A stretch of 64,000 nucleotides of DNA from Polyangium jinanense. GTDB taxonomy: Bacteria > Myxococcota > Polyangia > Polyangiales > Polyangiaceae. Below, piece by piece: positions 8,821 to 17,756 of this stretch. The position numbers were made by a program, and so were the translations under genes. The notes under the pieces are model-generated. The model was not told the origin of the DNA. It was given only the letters and a program-made list of their open reading frames with translations, and made no database searches. The first letter of the stretch is position 1, and each line of letters starts with the position of its first letter. The stretch lies in NCBI RefSeq assembly GCF_028435365.1, contig NZ_JAGTJJ010000059.1:10410-74409 (forward strand), in the 5' to 3' direction.

Positions 8821-10926
8821 TCAAAGATCGAGCTGCATGCCGAGCTCGACGACGCGCTCCGGCGGCAGGTTGAAGAAGTTGGTCGCCCCGGTCGCGTTGC
8901 GCGACAGGAAACCGAAGATCGTCTCGGATACCTTGTCCATCTTTCCCTTGCCCGTGGCGAGCAGGGTCTCCCGGCCGAGGTAGTACGTCGTCTCGTCCGG
9001 CCCGATCCGGAGGCCGAGCTTGGCCTTCGCGACCGCGAGCAGCACCGGCACGTTCGTGTCTTCCATGAAACCGGAGCGGAAGATGATCCGGTAGAAATCG
9101 TCGGCGATGAGCGAGGCCTCGACCCGTTTCTCGGGCGGCACGCGCGGGATCCGCTCGGGAATCACGGTCACGAGCAGCACCACCTTCTGCAGGGCCTTGC
9201 TGCGGCTGACGTGGTGGAGCAGGACGGGCGGCGCCTCTTCGGCGCTCGACGTGAGGAAGACCGCGGCGCCGTCCACGCGGGCGGCCGTCTTTTCGGAGCG
9301 CAGCTCTTCCAGCACCTCGGAGAGCGGACGCGTGCGCTTCTTGAACTCCTGCCCGAGCAGCGCGCGGCCCTTCCGCCAGATCGCCATGCACACGAAGATC
9401 AACGAGGCGATGAGGAACGGCACGTAACCGCCATCGAAGAACTTGAGCAGGTTCGCGCCGAGGAACGCGAGATCGAACGTGAGGAAGAGCAGGAGGAGCG
9501 GCAGCGCCTTCGCGAGCGGCCAGTGCCAGCGCTCGCGCACGACGACGAAAAAGACGATCGACGTGATGGTCATGGAGCCGGTCACGGCGAGGCCGTACGC
9601 CGAGGCGAGCTTCGACGACTCCCGGAAGGAGAGCACGAGCACCATGCACGCGGCGAACAGGGCCCAGTTCACCTCGGGGATGTAGATCTGCCCCTCGGTC
9701 TCCGAGGAGGTGTGCTTGACCTGGACGCGCGGCAAGAAGCCGAGCTGCACGCCCTGCCGCGTGAGGGAGTAGGCGCCGGAGATCATGGCCTGTGAGGCGA
9801 TGACGGCGGCCGCCGTGGCGAGCGCGACGAGCGCGTACGTGGCCGGGCCCTTGGGAACGAGGGAGAAGAAGGGGTTTGCCGCCGCCTCGGGGTGCTGGAG
9901 GAGGAGCGCGCCCTGGCCGAAGTAGTTGAGGACGAGCGACGGCATGACCATGCCGTACCAGGCATAGGTGATCGGCTTGCGGCCGAAATGACCCATGTCC
10001 GCGTAGAGCGCCTCGCCGCCGGTCACGCAGAGGACGACGGAGCCGAGGATGACGAACGCATGCCACTTGTTGGCGAGGAAAAACGTGACGGCGTACGCGG
10101 GATTGATCGCCGCGAGGACGGCGGGGTTCTTGGCGACGTAATAAGCGCCGAGGCCGGCGAGCGTGAGGAACCACAGGATCATGATCGGCCCGAAGACCTT
10201 GCCGATCCCGGCGGTGCCCCGCTTCTGGACCCAGAAGAGCCCGAGCAAGATGAGGACGGTGATCGGCAGGACCGCGGGCTTGAGCGAGCTCGCGCCGACC
10301 GCGAGGCCCTCGACGGCGCTGAGGACGCTGATGGCCGGGGTGATGACGCCGTCGCCGTACAGGAGCGACGCGCCGAAGAGGACGAGGGCGGCGATCCAGC
10401 CGATGTGCATCTTGTTCTTCGGCCGGAGGTTCTCGGGCACGAGCGCAAGCAGCGCCATGGTGCCGCCTTCGCCTTCGTTGTCCGCTCGGAGAACGAAGGT
10501 GAGGTATTTCACGGCGACGACCATGCTGAGCGACCAGAACATCAGGGACAGGAGGCCGAGGACGTTCTCGGGGCTGGCCCCGACGCCGTGGGGCGGGGTG
10601 ACGCACTCCTTGACGGCGTAGAGCGGGCTCGTGCCGATGTCGCCGAAGACGACGCCGAGGGCGGCGAGGACGAGGCCCGGGAGCGCGCCGGGGGCGTGGC
10701 CGTGGCCGTGACCGCCATGGGCGTGGCCGTCGGCATGACCGGCGCTCGCGGCTGTGCCGTGGGCGGCCGCAGCGGCGTCGGCGGCGGCGTCGGCGGCAGC
10801 CGCCGCGGCGGCGGCCTCGTGGACTTGGAAGGCGCCCACGATGCTGGGTTCGTCGGCCATGGCAGGGGGCGGCTCGGAAGCGGCCTTCGGGGCCGCTTTC
10901 GGGGCCGGGGTCGGGTCGTCGTTCAT
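8821..10926 (-). CDS. kup: Kup-family potassium uptake transporter with His/Ala-rich N-terminal extension
   Basis: The 701-residue inner-membrane K+/H+ symporter carries the family motif GDIGTSPLY at residues 95-103, and the roughly 12 expected membrane segments run to about residue 520. A soluble C-terminal domain follows (RVDGAAVFLTS, then LLHHVSRSKAL), as in Kup proteins. The unusual part is the first 80 residues: an Ala run followed by GHADGHAHGGHGHGH (about 63-77), a His cluster that ordinary Kup proteins lack and that could bind a metal. The gene appears to be transcribed alone or ahead of the DUF5995 gene. A GC-rich tandem repeat lies just upstream. Confidence 0.92.
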   Translation of the reverse strand: MNDDPTPAPKAAPKAASEPPPAMADEPSIVGAFQVHEAAAAAAAADAAADAAAAAHGTAASAGHADGHAHGGHGHGHAPGALPGLVLAALGVVFGDIGTSPLYAVKECVTPPHGVGASPENVLGLLSLMFWSLSMVVAVKYLTFVLRADNEGEGGTMALLALVPENLRPKNKMHIGWIAALVLFGASLLYGDGVITPAISVLSAVEGLAVGASSLKPAVLPITVLILLGLFWVQKRGTAGIGKVFGPIMILWFLTLAGLGAYYVAKNPAVLAAINPAYAVTFFLANKWHAFVILGSVVLCVTGGEALYADMGHFGRKPITYAWYGMVMPSLVLNYFGQGALLLQHPEAAANPFFSLVPKGPATYALVALATAAAVIASQAMISGAYSLTRQGVQLGFLPRVQVKHTSSETEGQIYIPEVNWALFAACMVLVLSFRESSKLASAYGLAVTGSMTITSIVFFVVVRERWHWPLAKALPLLLLFLTFDLAFLGANLLKFFDGGYVPFLIASLIFVCMAIWRKGRALLGQEFKKRTRPLSEVLEELRSEKTAARVDGAAVFLTSSAEEAPPVLLHHVSRSKALQKVVLLVTVIPERIPRVPPEKRVEASLIADDFYRIIFRSGFMEDTNVPVLLAVAKAKLGLRIGPDETTYYLGRETLLATGKGKMDKVSETIFGFLSRNATGATNFFNLPPERVVELGMQLDL

Positions 10927-10949
10927 CGCGGGGGCGACGCTACACCCAA

Positions 10950-11022
10950 GCGAGCGGGGGCGGAAGCGGGAGCGGGGGCGGAAGCGGGAGCGGGGGCGGA
11001 AGCGGGGGCGGAGGCGGGGCTC
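10950..11022. repeat. 18-bp tandem repeat upstream of kup
   Basis: About four imperfect units of GGAAGCGGGAGCGGGGGC occupy the gap between the kup start and the stop of the permease/peptidase gene. The strand is a purine-rich run with almost no T, so it could form a triplex or G-rich structure. The short gap leaves little room for a separate kup promoter, so the promoter may overlap the repeat. Confidence 0.75.
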
Positions 11023-11043
11023 CCGCGCGGGGACGGCGGTGGC

Positions 11044-14000
11044 CTAGAGATCCACGCGCTTGCGGTTGTCCGATGACACGCGGTCGATCAGCTTGTTGTT
11101 TGGATCAAAGCCGGCTTCATAGGGCTCCGCGTCGACCACGACGGTCACCTCCTTTTGCTGCGTGGTCACGTGGTGGCGCTCCAGGTACAGCACCCCTTCG
11201 TCCGCCTCCTTGCCTGACTCGCCGCGCGCGAAGACGCCGACCTCGATCCAGTCGTCGAGCTCGCCCGCCGTCTCCTTGCCCTTGCCGTCGGCGTAGCGCT
11301 TGTCCGCGTAGAGCTCGAGGGTCACCTCGTACTTGCCATCGCTGCGCTTGCGTGCGGTCGCCGCCTGCACCCGGTTGTCGTAGAAGCAGATCTTCTCGAA
11401 CAGGTCGGTGATCAGCGCCTCGTGCGCCGGACCGGCCTCGGCGCGGATGTACGCCAGAAGCTCGGCCGACGTCGTGAACGGCGGGTTCTGGTACCCTTTG
11501 TCCTGCAAGAACTTCTTCAGCGCGCGATTGAGCGTGGCCTCGCCGATCTCCTCGCGCAGGCGGTAGAACACCAGCGATCCTTTCTGGTAGTGGATGTACT
11601 GCTGGTTCTCCACCCGGTACAGCGGTAGCTCCTCGACCCGCTCGCCGCCGCGGCCGGCGAGGTACTTGTCGAGCTCCTCCTTGAGGAAGCGTCGCATCTT
11701 GGCGCGGCCGTATTCCTGCTCCATCACCATCAACGCCGAGTACTGCGAGAGCGACTCCGACAGCACGGTCGCCCCCTGCACGTTGGCGCCGATCACCTGG
11801 TGCGCCCACCACTGGTGCGCGATCTCGTGCGCGGTCACGTAAAACACGTAATCGACGGCGCTCTCGTCGCGCAGGTCGGCGATGAAGCCGATCGACTCCG
11901 AATAAGGAATGGTGTTGGCGAAGCTCTGGGCGAAGCTCGCGTACCCCGGAAACTCGATGATCCGCACCTGGCGGTGCTGGTACGGTGTGAAGTTGGCTTC
12001 GTAATACGAGAGCGACTTGCGCACCGCTTCGATCATGCGATCGACGTTGTACGGATGCTTGGGGTCGTAATAGATCTCGATCGGGATCTGCTCGGGCGTG
12101 CCTTCCTTGTAGAACCCCTTCTTCACCTTCCAGCGCGCCGACAGGAAGGCATAGAAGTTCAGCATCGGTCGGTCCATGGCGTAGCTGAAGCAGCGACGGC
12201 CGTCGCGCTCGAACTCCTCCTTCAGGTAGCCCGGCGCGAGCGCGATCTGATCCGGCGCGGTGCAGATGGTGGTATGGAAGAGGATCCAATCGGCATCGTC
12301 GCCGATATAGGTGTTCGCGCGCGCCGCCTGGTCTTCCAGCTTGGGCATGCGGGTGGGCTCACCCAGCCCGCGCTTGCGGCGGTCGTTCCGATCGTCGAGC
12401 TGCGCGCCCTCGTCGTAGCCGAACTGCGGGAACATGCGATTGTTGAAGAAGCTCCCGTTCTCGACGATCTGCGTCTGCTGTACCTCGTTGGTGATGCCGT
12501 TCGCGTGAGAGTCGAGGCGGAAGCGCACCTCGCGCTCCCCGCCCGGCTGTATCGGGTGCTTGAGACGATAGATGCGGTAGCCCAGGGGGGCATCGTGTTT
12601 CACGAGTTCGGCGTCGCCGAGGTCGATTGCGACGAGCGCCTTGTCGTCGGCGAGGCTGACGTGCACCTCTTGGATCGGCGAGGCGTGTGGGTTCTCCACG
12701 CGGTAGACCCCATCGACGCGCAGAACCTGCGTCTCGGGACGCAGATCGACCTGGATGGACGCGGCCTTGATCTTCGGCTGCGGCAGATTCTTGTAGGCGC
12801 CGTATTCTTTTTCGTAGCGCGCCGAAAGGTCGAGCTTCTGCTCCGGCGAGCGGTAGTCGTTGCGGATGTTCGTGTTCCAGAACAGGAAGCCGCCCACGGC
12901 CGCGAACGAAAGCAGGCTCAACCCGAACGCCGCACCCAGCCGGCCGCGCAGCCGCTCCCGCGCCACCACGAAGCGCTCGCGCCGGCTGCCGACGCTGCCG
13001 CGCACCCAGAACGCCACCGACAAGAGCAAGAGCGCAAGCAAGAGCAGGCCCCAGTACCCCTGGAACCAAAGCTGCGGCGACAAGAAGTGGCCATACCCGT
13101 TCATGTCCGAATACGGCGCGATCGGCCAGCTACCGAAGTTGTAGAGATGATGGGTGAAGTCGATCAGGCCGAGCGCAGTCTGCAGGATGAGCAAGAGGAT
13201 CAGCAGCGCATACCCGACGAACTTGTTGTTGCTGAACACCTGCAGGGCCAACGCCATGCCGCCCATCAGCACATACACGCTGGAGTCGAGCGTCAGCGTC
13301 TTCAGGTACAAGAGCGGCTCGAGCTCGGTATACCCCTTCGCAAGCTGGATGAGCATCGCGGTGACCGCGCCGATGACCTGGAATGCGGCGATCACCGAGA
13401 GCAGGGCCCCGAACTTGGCGAGGAGTGGCACCCAGCTCGGCACGGGCATCGCGTCGGTGACCTCGTGGATCTTCGCGCCGCGCTCCTTCCACACGAGCTC
13501 GCCCGCGTAGAACAGCACGATGATCACCAGCAGGAAGCTGTAACTGCCCTGCAGCGCAGACAGCATCTGCGAGGTCACCGGGTAAATCGGTGTGGCATAC
13601 ATGGTGCGGCGCAGCAGCGCGGTCGGGATGAAGTTGGCCATGCCGAACGCGAGCATCACGAGGAACGGCACGCTGCGGAGGACGCCGGTGGTGTCGAAGC
13701 GGAGCTTTTGCAGGAGCTGCCGCCACACCGTGCGGGTCGTGAACACGGGCTCGGGCCTTTGCACTGCCGCCACGGCGACGGGCCGGGCCGCGAGATCCGC
13801 CGCGGCGAGCGGCTCGACCTTCGCATTCCGGCCCCAGCGCCGGCGACCGGTGCCGCTGCGCTCGGTCTTGAACAGCGCAAACGTCGCCGCAAACAGCGCC
13901 GCGGCAATGGTGGTCCATAACGCGCGGTTGGCGGCGAGGTAGCCCCCCATCGCCGGCAGGCCGGTATTGCGCTCCTCCGCCGACCAGTAGCGGATGGTGC

Positions 14001-14652
14001 GCTCGAGGGCGCGCGTGCCGAGCGGATCCATCAACGTCGCTGCCCAGACGTTGTCGAGGTTGCGCAGCAGCGCGGAGCTCACGCCGTACAGCACGAAGAA
14101 CGCAATCACGCCGATGTAGACCCACAGGATGCTGCGTGTCACCACCGCCATCAGCGAAAGGAGCCCGCCGGTGAAGAGCAGGTTCGGGATCACGAACACC
14201 ACGAACGCCCACAGGTAGGGCCTGAGCGATACCGGCCCGAGGCGCGCAGGATCGATCCACGGCATGAATTGCGCAATGAACATGCCCAGGCCGACCACGA
14301 GGTACACGATCAGGCTCGCCGTGAGCGCCGCGCCGAGCCGGCCCAGCAAGTAATCGCGTTTGCGGATCGGGCTCGAGAAAAATAGCTCCGCGGTGCCCTG
14401 GTCGAAGTCGCGCAAGAGAGCGCTGTTGATGAAGATCGTGATGACCAGCATCCCGAGCAAGGTGAACATCGCAAGCCAGGTGGCGAGCACCGTCGGCGCA
14501 TTGCGGAAGACGTTGCCGATGCTCCCGCCCATCTGGACGGCCTCGCTGCCGGCCGCCCCAAAGGCCAGCAATCCAAACAAGCCGGCAATGAGCCAGAGCA
14601 GCGGAGAACGGAGCTGCTCGCGCAGCTCGAAGCGAAAGAGTTCACGGATCAT
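11044..14652 (-). CDS. ABC transporter permease fused to M1-type metallopeptidase
   Basis: The 1,202-residue protein has two parts. Residues 1-600 hold two sets of membrane segments of an ABC-2-type permease (the N-terminus begins with a cytoplasmic helix, then LLWLIAGLFGLLAFG), the second set near 320-590. Residues 600-1202 form a periplasmic M1-family peptidase with HEIAHQWW near residue 938 and a downstream Glu in LSESLSQY. The usual GAMEN exopeptidase motif is not visible; the equivalent region reads ANTIPYSES, as in other ABC-linked members. It is 12 bp downstream of the ATPase gene and almost certainly its partner. The pair may export or process peptides or lipoproteins. Catalytic activity is plausible because the zinc ligands are kept. 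Confidence 0.9.
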   Translation of the reverse strand: MIRELFRFELREQLRSPLLWLIAGLFGLLAFGAAGSEAVQMGGSIGNVFRNAPTVLATWLAMFTLLGMLVITIFINSALLRDFDQGTAELFFSSPIRKRDYLLGRLGAALTASLIVYLVVGLGMFIAQFMPWIDPARLGPVSLRPYLWAFVVFVIPNLLFTGGLLSLMAVVTRSILWVYIGVIAFFVLYGVSSALLRNLDNVWAATLMDPLGTRALERTIRYWSAEERNTGLPAMGGYLAANRALWTTIAAALFAATFALFKTERSGTGRRRWGRNAKVEPLAAADLAARPVAVAAVQRPEPVFTTRTVWRQLLQKLRFDTTGVLRSVPFLVMLAFGMANFIPTALLRRTMYATPIYPVTSQMLSALQGSYSFLLVIIVLFYAGELVWKERGAKIHEVTDAMPVPSWVPLLAKFGALLSVIAAFQVIGAVTAMLIQLAKGYTELEPLLYLKTLTLDSSVYVLMGGMALALQVFSNNKFVGYALLILLLILQTALGLIDFTHHLYNFGSWPIAPYSDMNGYGHFLSPQLWFQGYWGLLLLALLLLSVAFWVRGSVGSRRERFVVARERLRGRLGAAFGLSLLSFAAVGGFLFWNTNIRNDYRSPEQKLDLSARYEKEYGAYKNLPQPKIKAASIQVDLRPETQVLRVDGVYRVENPHASPIQEVHVSLADDKALVAIDLGDAELVKHDAPLGYRIYRLKHPIQPGGEREVRFRLDSHANGITNEVQQTQIVENGSFFNNRMFPQFGYDEGAQLDDRNDRRKRGLGEPTRMPKLEDQAARANTYIGDDADWILFHTTICTAPDQIALAPGYLKEEFERDGRRCFSYAMDRPMLNFYAFLSARWKVKKGFYKEGTPEQIPIEIYYDPKHPYNVDRMIEAVRKSLSYYEANFTPYQHRQVRIIEFPGYASFAQSFANTIPYSESIGFIADLRDESAVDYVFYVTAHEIAHQWWAHQVIGANVQGATVLSESLSQYSALMVMEQEYGRAKMRRFLKEELDKYLAGRGGERVEELPLYRVENQQYIHYQKGSLVFYRLREEIGEATLNRALKKFLQDKGYQNPPFTTSAELLAYIRAEAGPAHEALITDLFEKICFYDNRVQAATARKRSDGKYEVTLELYADKRYADGKGKETAGELDDWIEVGVFARGESGKEADEGVLYLERHHVTTQQKEVTVVVDAEPYEAGFDPNNKLIDRVSSDNRKRVDL

Positions 14653-14664
14653 GGCGGCCCTACG

Positions 14665-15564
14665 TCAGGTGGCCTGCACGCGCAGGAGCTGGAAGTACAC
14701 GTCCTCGAGGTTCGGCGCGACCTCTTCGAACCCGTCCCCCGGGTCCACGCTGCTGAACACATGGATCACCGGACGGCCGGCCACCAGCCGCGTCGAGAGC
14801 ACGGTATGGCGCGCCTCGTATTCGGGCAACGCCGCCTTCGTGACCTGCTTGCGCCAGACCTGGTTTTCGAGCGCCGCAATCGCATCACTCGGCTTTCCCG
14901 TCAGCAGCACCCGGCCCTTGTTCAGGATGGCCATGGTCGGGCAAAGGTCGGTGACGTCCTCGACGATGTGCGTGGACAGAATGACCGCAACGTTCTCGCC
15001 GATCTCGGCAAGCAGGTTGAGGAAGCGGTTGCGCTCCTCGGGATCGAGGCCGGCCGTGGGCTCGTCGACGATGACGAGGCGCGGACTTCCCAGGAGCGCC
15101 TGCGCAACGCCGAAGCGCTGTCGCATGCCACCCGAGTACGTGCCGAGCTTGCGCTTACGCACGTCCCACAGGTTCACTTGCTGGAGCAGGCCATCCACGA
15201 CCTCACGGCGCTGCTTGCGCTGGGTCAGCCCCTTGAGCACGGCGAAATGCTCCAGCATGTCCTCCGCGCTCACCTTGGGATAAACACCAAAATCCTGCGG
15301 CAGGTAGCCGAGCTGGCGTCGCACCGCGTCCTTGTCACGCAGCACATCGATGCTCTTGCCGTCGACACCCTCCAGGGTAGCCGTGCCGCTGTCGGCCTCC
15401 TGCAACGTCGCCAGCGTGCGCATCAGTGACGATTTGCCAGCACCATTCGGCCCGAGCAGGCCGAACATGCCGCGCGGGATGTCAAGGGTGACGTCATTCA
15501 GCGCATGGACGCCATTTGGGTAGGTCTTACCGAGGTTACGGATGGCGAGCACGGATCCCTCCAC
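14665..15564 (-). CDS. ABC transporter ATP-binding protein
   Basis: The 299-residue ATPase has a Walker A at GPNGAGKSS (about residues 38-46), the signature YSGGMRQRFGVAQAL, Walker B RLVIVDEPTAGLDP and the switch His in STHIVED. The last 80 residues form a C-terminal extension seen in ABC-2 exporters. It energises the permease/peptidase fusion encoded 12 bp downstream. The upstream gap of about 70 bp to a repeat element must hold the operon promoter, unless transcription enters from further away. Confidence 0.93.
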   Translation of the reverse strand: MEGSVLAIRNLGKTYPNGVHALNDVTLDIPRGMFGLLGPNGAGKSSLMRTLATLQEADSGTATLEGVDGKSIDVLRDKDAVRRQLGYLPQDFGVYPKVSAEDMLEHFAVLKGLTQRKQRREVVDGLLQQVNLWDVRKRKLGTYSGGMRQRFGVAQALLGSPRLVIVDEPTAGLDPEERNRFLNLLAEIGENVAVILSTHIVEDVTDLCPTMAILNKGRVLLTGKPSDAIAALENQVWRKQVTKAALPEYEARHTVLSTRLVAGRPVIHVFSSVDPGDGFEEVAPNLEDVYFQLLRVQAT

Positions 15565-15632
15565 GAAAAACAGAATTTTCCGCGTTCGCGTACCACGCTC
15601 CTCGCACGGCAGTCAACGAGGCCGAGGCCGTC

Positions 15633-15934
15633 GCGCTGGGGCGTTGCCCCAGACCCCAGCAGGGGCTATCCGCCCCTGCACCCGGACCAGCGCAAGCGCT
15701 GGACCCGGGGTCGATGAACTGCGCGATGCGCAGTTCATCGAACAGGTCGAGGCAAGACCAAGGGCGACCTTGCCAAGCGAGACGGCTTCGACCGGCAACG
15801 CGGTCCCTGGTCTTGCCACCGGCCTGTGGGAAGAACTGCGCATCGCGCAGTTCTTCCCCAAAGGTCCAGGGCTTGCCCTGGTTCGGGTCGAGGGGCGAAT
15901 AGCCCCCGCGGGGCCCGGGGCAGCGCCCCGGCGC
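15633..15934. repeat. Nested inverted-repeat element, copy A
   Basis: Two arms of about 115 bp are inverted relative to each other around a variable centre. Reading inward, each arm has four small hairpins: a GGGGC/GCCCC stem at the tip, a second G/C-block hairpin, a CCAGCGC/GCGCTGG hairpin, and a long stem closing on the core GCGCGATGCGC. In this copy the long stem is the ATGAACT type on the left and the AAGAACT type on the right. The centre carries GGCAAGACCA paired with TGGTCTTGCC. It lies between the ABC ATPase start and the 42-bp array that follows the gene at 16286-16996. No coding function is visible. Confidence 0.85.
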
Positions 15935-15978
15935 GGCGTGTGATGCTGGCAAATCGCGCCTCGACCGGCTGATGCCGC

Positions 15979-16272
15979 GTTTGGGCGTGCGCGAATCACG
16001 CTCCGGGGCTTCGATGCGACGTTTGGAGACGTCCGAACACCCGCGGGAGCCGTCGTGCGGGGGGTCGGGGATGCCCGAGCGACGCCCAGGAGGGCCGTCG
16101 CGCTGCTCGGAGCTGCCCGAACGCTTGCGGGGATGCCCTTGCGCGTGTTTGGAGGTGGAGGAATGCTGCGGCGGGGGGTTGGGGGGAGGTTTGGAGGGGT
16201 CGGAGGAGCGGGCTGGGGCTTCGAGGCGCCGTTTGGGGGGGGCCGAAGGCGACGTCGAGCCTTCTGGCGGCG
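15979..16272. repeat. Seven degenerate units of a 42-bp tandem repeat
   Basis: GTTTGG or a close variant recurs at 15979, 16021, 16063, 16105, 16147, 16189 and 16231, exactly 42 bp apart. The units are heavily diverged. On the minus strand, in frame with the gene at 16286-16996 but beyond its TAA, they read as 14-residue units rich in Ser, Pro, Lys and Arg, for example KRRLEAP and SKRRIEAP. No in-frame stop occurs across the array. Confidence 0.75.
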
Positions 16273-16285
16273 AGTTTTTGCTGTC

Positions 16286-16996
16286 TTAGCCCTCTTCGCC
16301 TGCGCTGCCGCTCCCCTTGGGGCCCTTTTTGGTGCGCTCGCGCCGGAGGAAGAACGACTCGACGAGCCTGCGTTGCCCTGGGAATGCTGCGCGCAGGGTG
16401 CCGTAGGCCTTCTCCAGCGCTGCCCGGACGCCGAGTCGCCCCTGGATCTCGGCGTCGCCGGCCCGGTTCTCCGCTGCCTCGGCGAGGTCGAGCGCGTCGC
16501 GGGCGGCCATGCTCTTTTTGATCGCCTGGTGGAGGGAAGCACGCGCTGCGGCCTTGCCCTGGAAGTCGTCGAGGCCGTCGAGTCGATCCAGGATTCGCTG
16601 CGCGAGATCCGGCTCCTCGCGGATCTTCGATTCGGTGATCTCGCTGGCCGTGCCCTCTTGAAAGACCTGCTTGTAAAGAGGGTTCCCGTGGCTCCGCATT
16701 GCGGGGCCATTCAGGATCGCGTCGCTCACGCCCATGATGCGCATGTCGAGGATGGCGTCACGAATGCCATAACGAGCCCGGAGCTTCGTCGCGGCGCGTT
16801 GCGCGGCCCGCCACGTGACGACGGCGCTGCCGAGCACGTCCGCAGCCTGCGCCACGATTGCGCCCGCCTCGACGATGGCCGCGCGCTGGGACTCCGTCAG
16901 GGTCTCGGCGTCGGACCATCCCTCGACCGCACCTTGAAAATGGTCGGTGATCTTCTCGTATCCCTCGCTCGATGCGTTCACGTCGGGCAATTGCAT
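16286..16996 (-). CDS. Helical protein of unknown function
   Basis: This 236-residue protein has no family I recognise. It looks almost entirely alpha-helical: TESQRAAIVEAGAIVAQAADVLGSAV near residues 34-59, LAQRILDRLDGL, and a C-terminal helix ending with basic and Gly/Ser-rich residues. There is no signal peptide or membrane segment. The reading frame continues open for more than 700 bp beyond the TAA through a 42-bp repeat array, so the stop may be a late nonsense mutation in a protein that once had a repetitive basic tail. It is separated by 174 bp from a divergent gene. Confidence 0.65.
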   Translation of the reverse strand: MQLPDVNASSEGYEKITDHFQGAVEGWSDAETLTESQRAAIVEAGAIVAQAADVLGSAVVTWRAAQRAATKLRARYGIRDAILDMRIMGVSDAILNGPAMRSHGNPLYKQVFQEGTASEITESKIREEPDLAQRILDRLDGLDDFQGKAAARASLHQAIKKSMAARDALDLAEAAENRAGDAEIQGRLGVRAALEKAYGTLRAAFPGQRRLVESFFLRRERTKKGPKGSGSAGEEG

Positions 16997-17170
16997 TTCG
17001 TGGTCCCTCTTCCGCAGGCGCGATGGCGCGAAGCGTGTTTCTGGGCAGAGTACGGTCGGTCACGTTCGGGCGTCAAGGATGGAGGCGGAAGCGAGAGCAC
17101 AAGCGGATGCGCGAAGCAGCTCCTCGTTGACATCCGCGCCTGCTCCGGAGACGCTCTTTCGTGAGGCGAC

Positions 17171-17749
17171 ATGCGAATCCGGGGACCCTTTCTGGCATCC
17201 ATCCTGACGGCTCTCGCCGTCGCCACATCTGCCTCCGCCGCGGAGGCGGCCCCGCCCTCCTACGTCGTCTTGCCCGCCGAGCAGCCCCGCAAGGTCTGGT
17301 ACGGCTGGCAAACGCTGACGATCGCCGGCGCATCCCTCGGCGTGGGGACCGTTCCGGCGGTGTTCTTCGGCGTGCACGTGTATGCCTGGCCGCCTGCGCT
17401 CACCGGCATGGTGCTGAGCGGGCCCATCGTGCACTGGAAACACGGGCGGGTCGGCCGGGGCTTCGCGGTGCTCGGGATGAACCTCGGAATCACGGGGACG
17501 GCCCTCGGCCTCTCCCTGCCCGTCGGGTGCATCTTCGAGAAATGCGACGGCTTTTACTTTCAGTACATGCTGGCCATGAGCTACGTGGGCGCCGCGATCG
17601 GCGTGGGCATCGACGCAGCCTTCCTCTCGACATACGAGCCCCCGGAGCCGCACACGGCCCGACGGGCCACGAGCATGGTGGAATCGCTCGTGCCGGTGAT
17701 CGACGTGCGCCCCGGTCACACGGTGTTCGGGGTGGCAGGCGCATTCTGA
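17171..17749 (+). CDS. Exported or membrane protein of unknown function
   Basis: The 192-residue product begins with a signal peptide (FLASILTALAVATSASAAEAA, about residues 7-27) and then has several hydrophobic stretches: LTIAGASLGVGTVPAVFFGV, FAVLGMNLGITGTALGLSL and MSYVGAAIGVGIDAAFL. The pattern fits a small integral membrane or envelope protein with Gly-rich helices. No domain was recognised. The start is the first ATG after a 174-bp divergent gap. A nested inverted-repeat element begins 7 bp after the stop. Confidence 0.65.
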   Translation: MRIRGPFLASILTALAVATSASAAEAAPPSYVVLPAEQPRKVWYGWQTLTIAGASLGVGTVPAVFFGVHVYAWPPALTGMVLSGPIVHWKHGRVGRGFAVLGMNLGITGTALGLSLPVGCIFEKCDGFYFQYMLAMSYVGAAIGVGIDAAFLSTYEPPEPHTARRATSMVESLVPVIDVRPGHTVFGVAGAF

Positions 17750-17756
17750 GTCGCAA

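Noticed and set aside
15633..15934. Reading the elements as insertion sequences or MITEs
   Set aside because: No transposase frame and no clear target-site duplication is visible, and the bias to stop codons is unlike random transposition; a non-autonomous element is not fully excluded.
15613..16710. A 365-codon minus-strand frame through element A and the 42-bp array
   Set aside because: It crosses a dispersed repeat and overlaps the better-supported 236-residue gene in a different frame.
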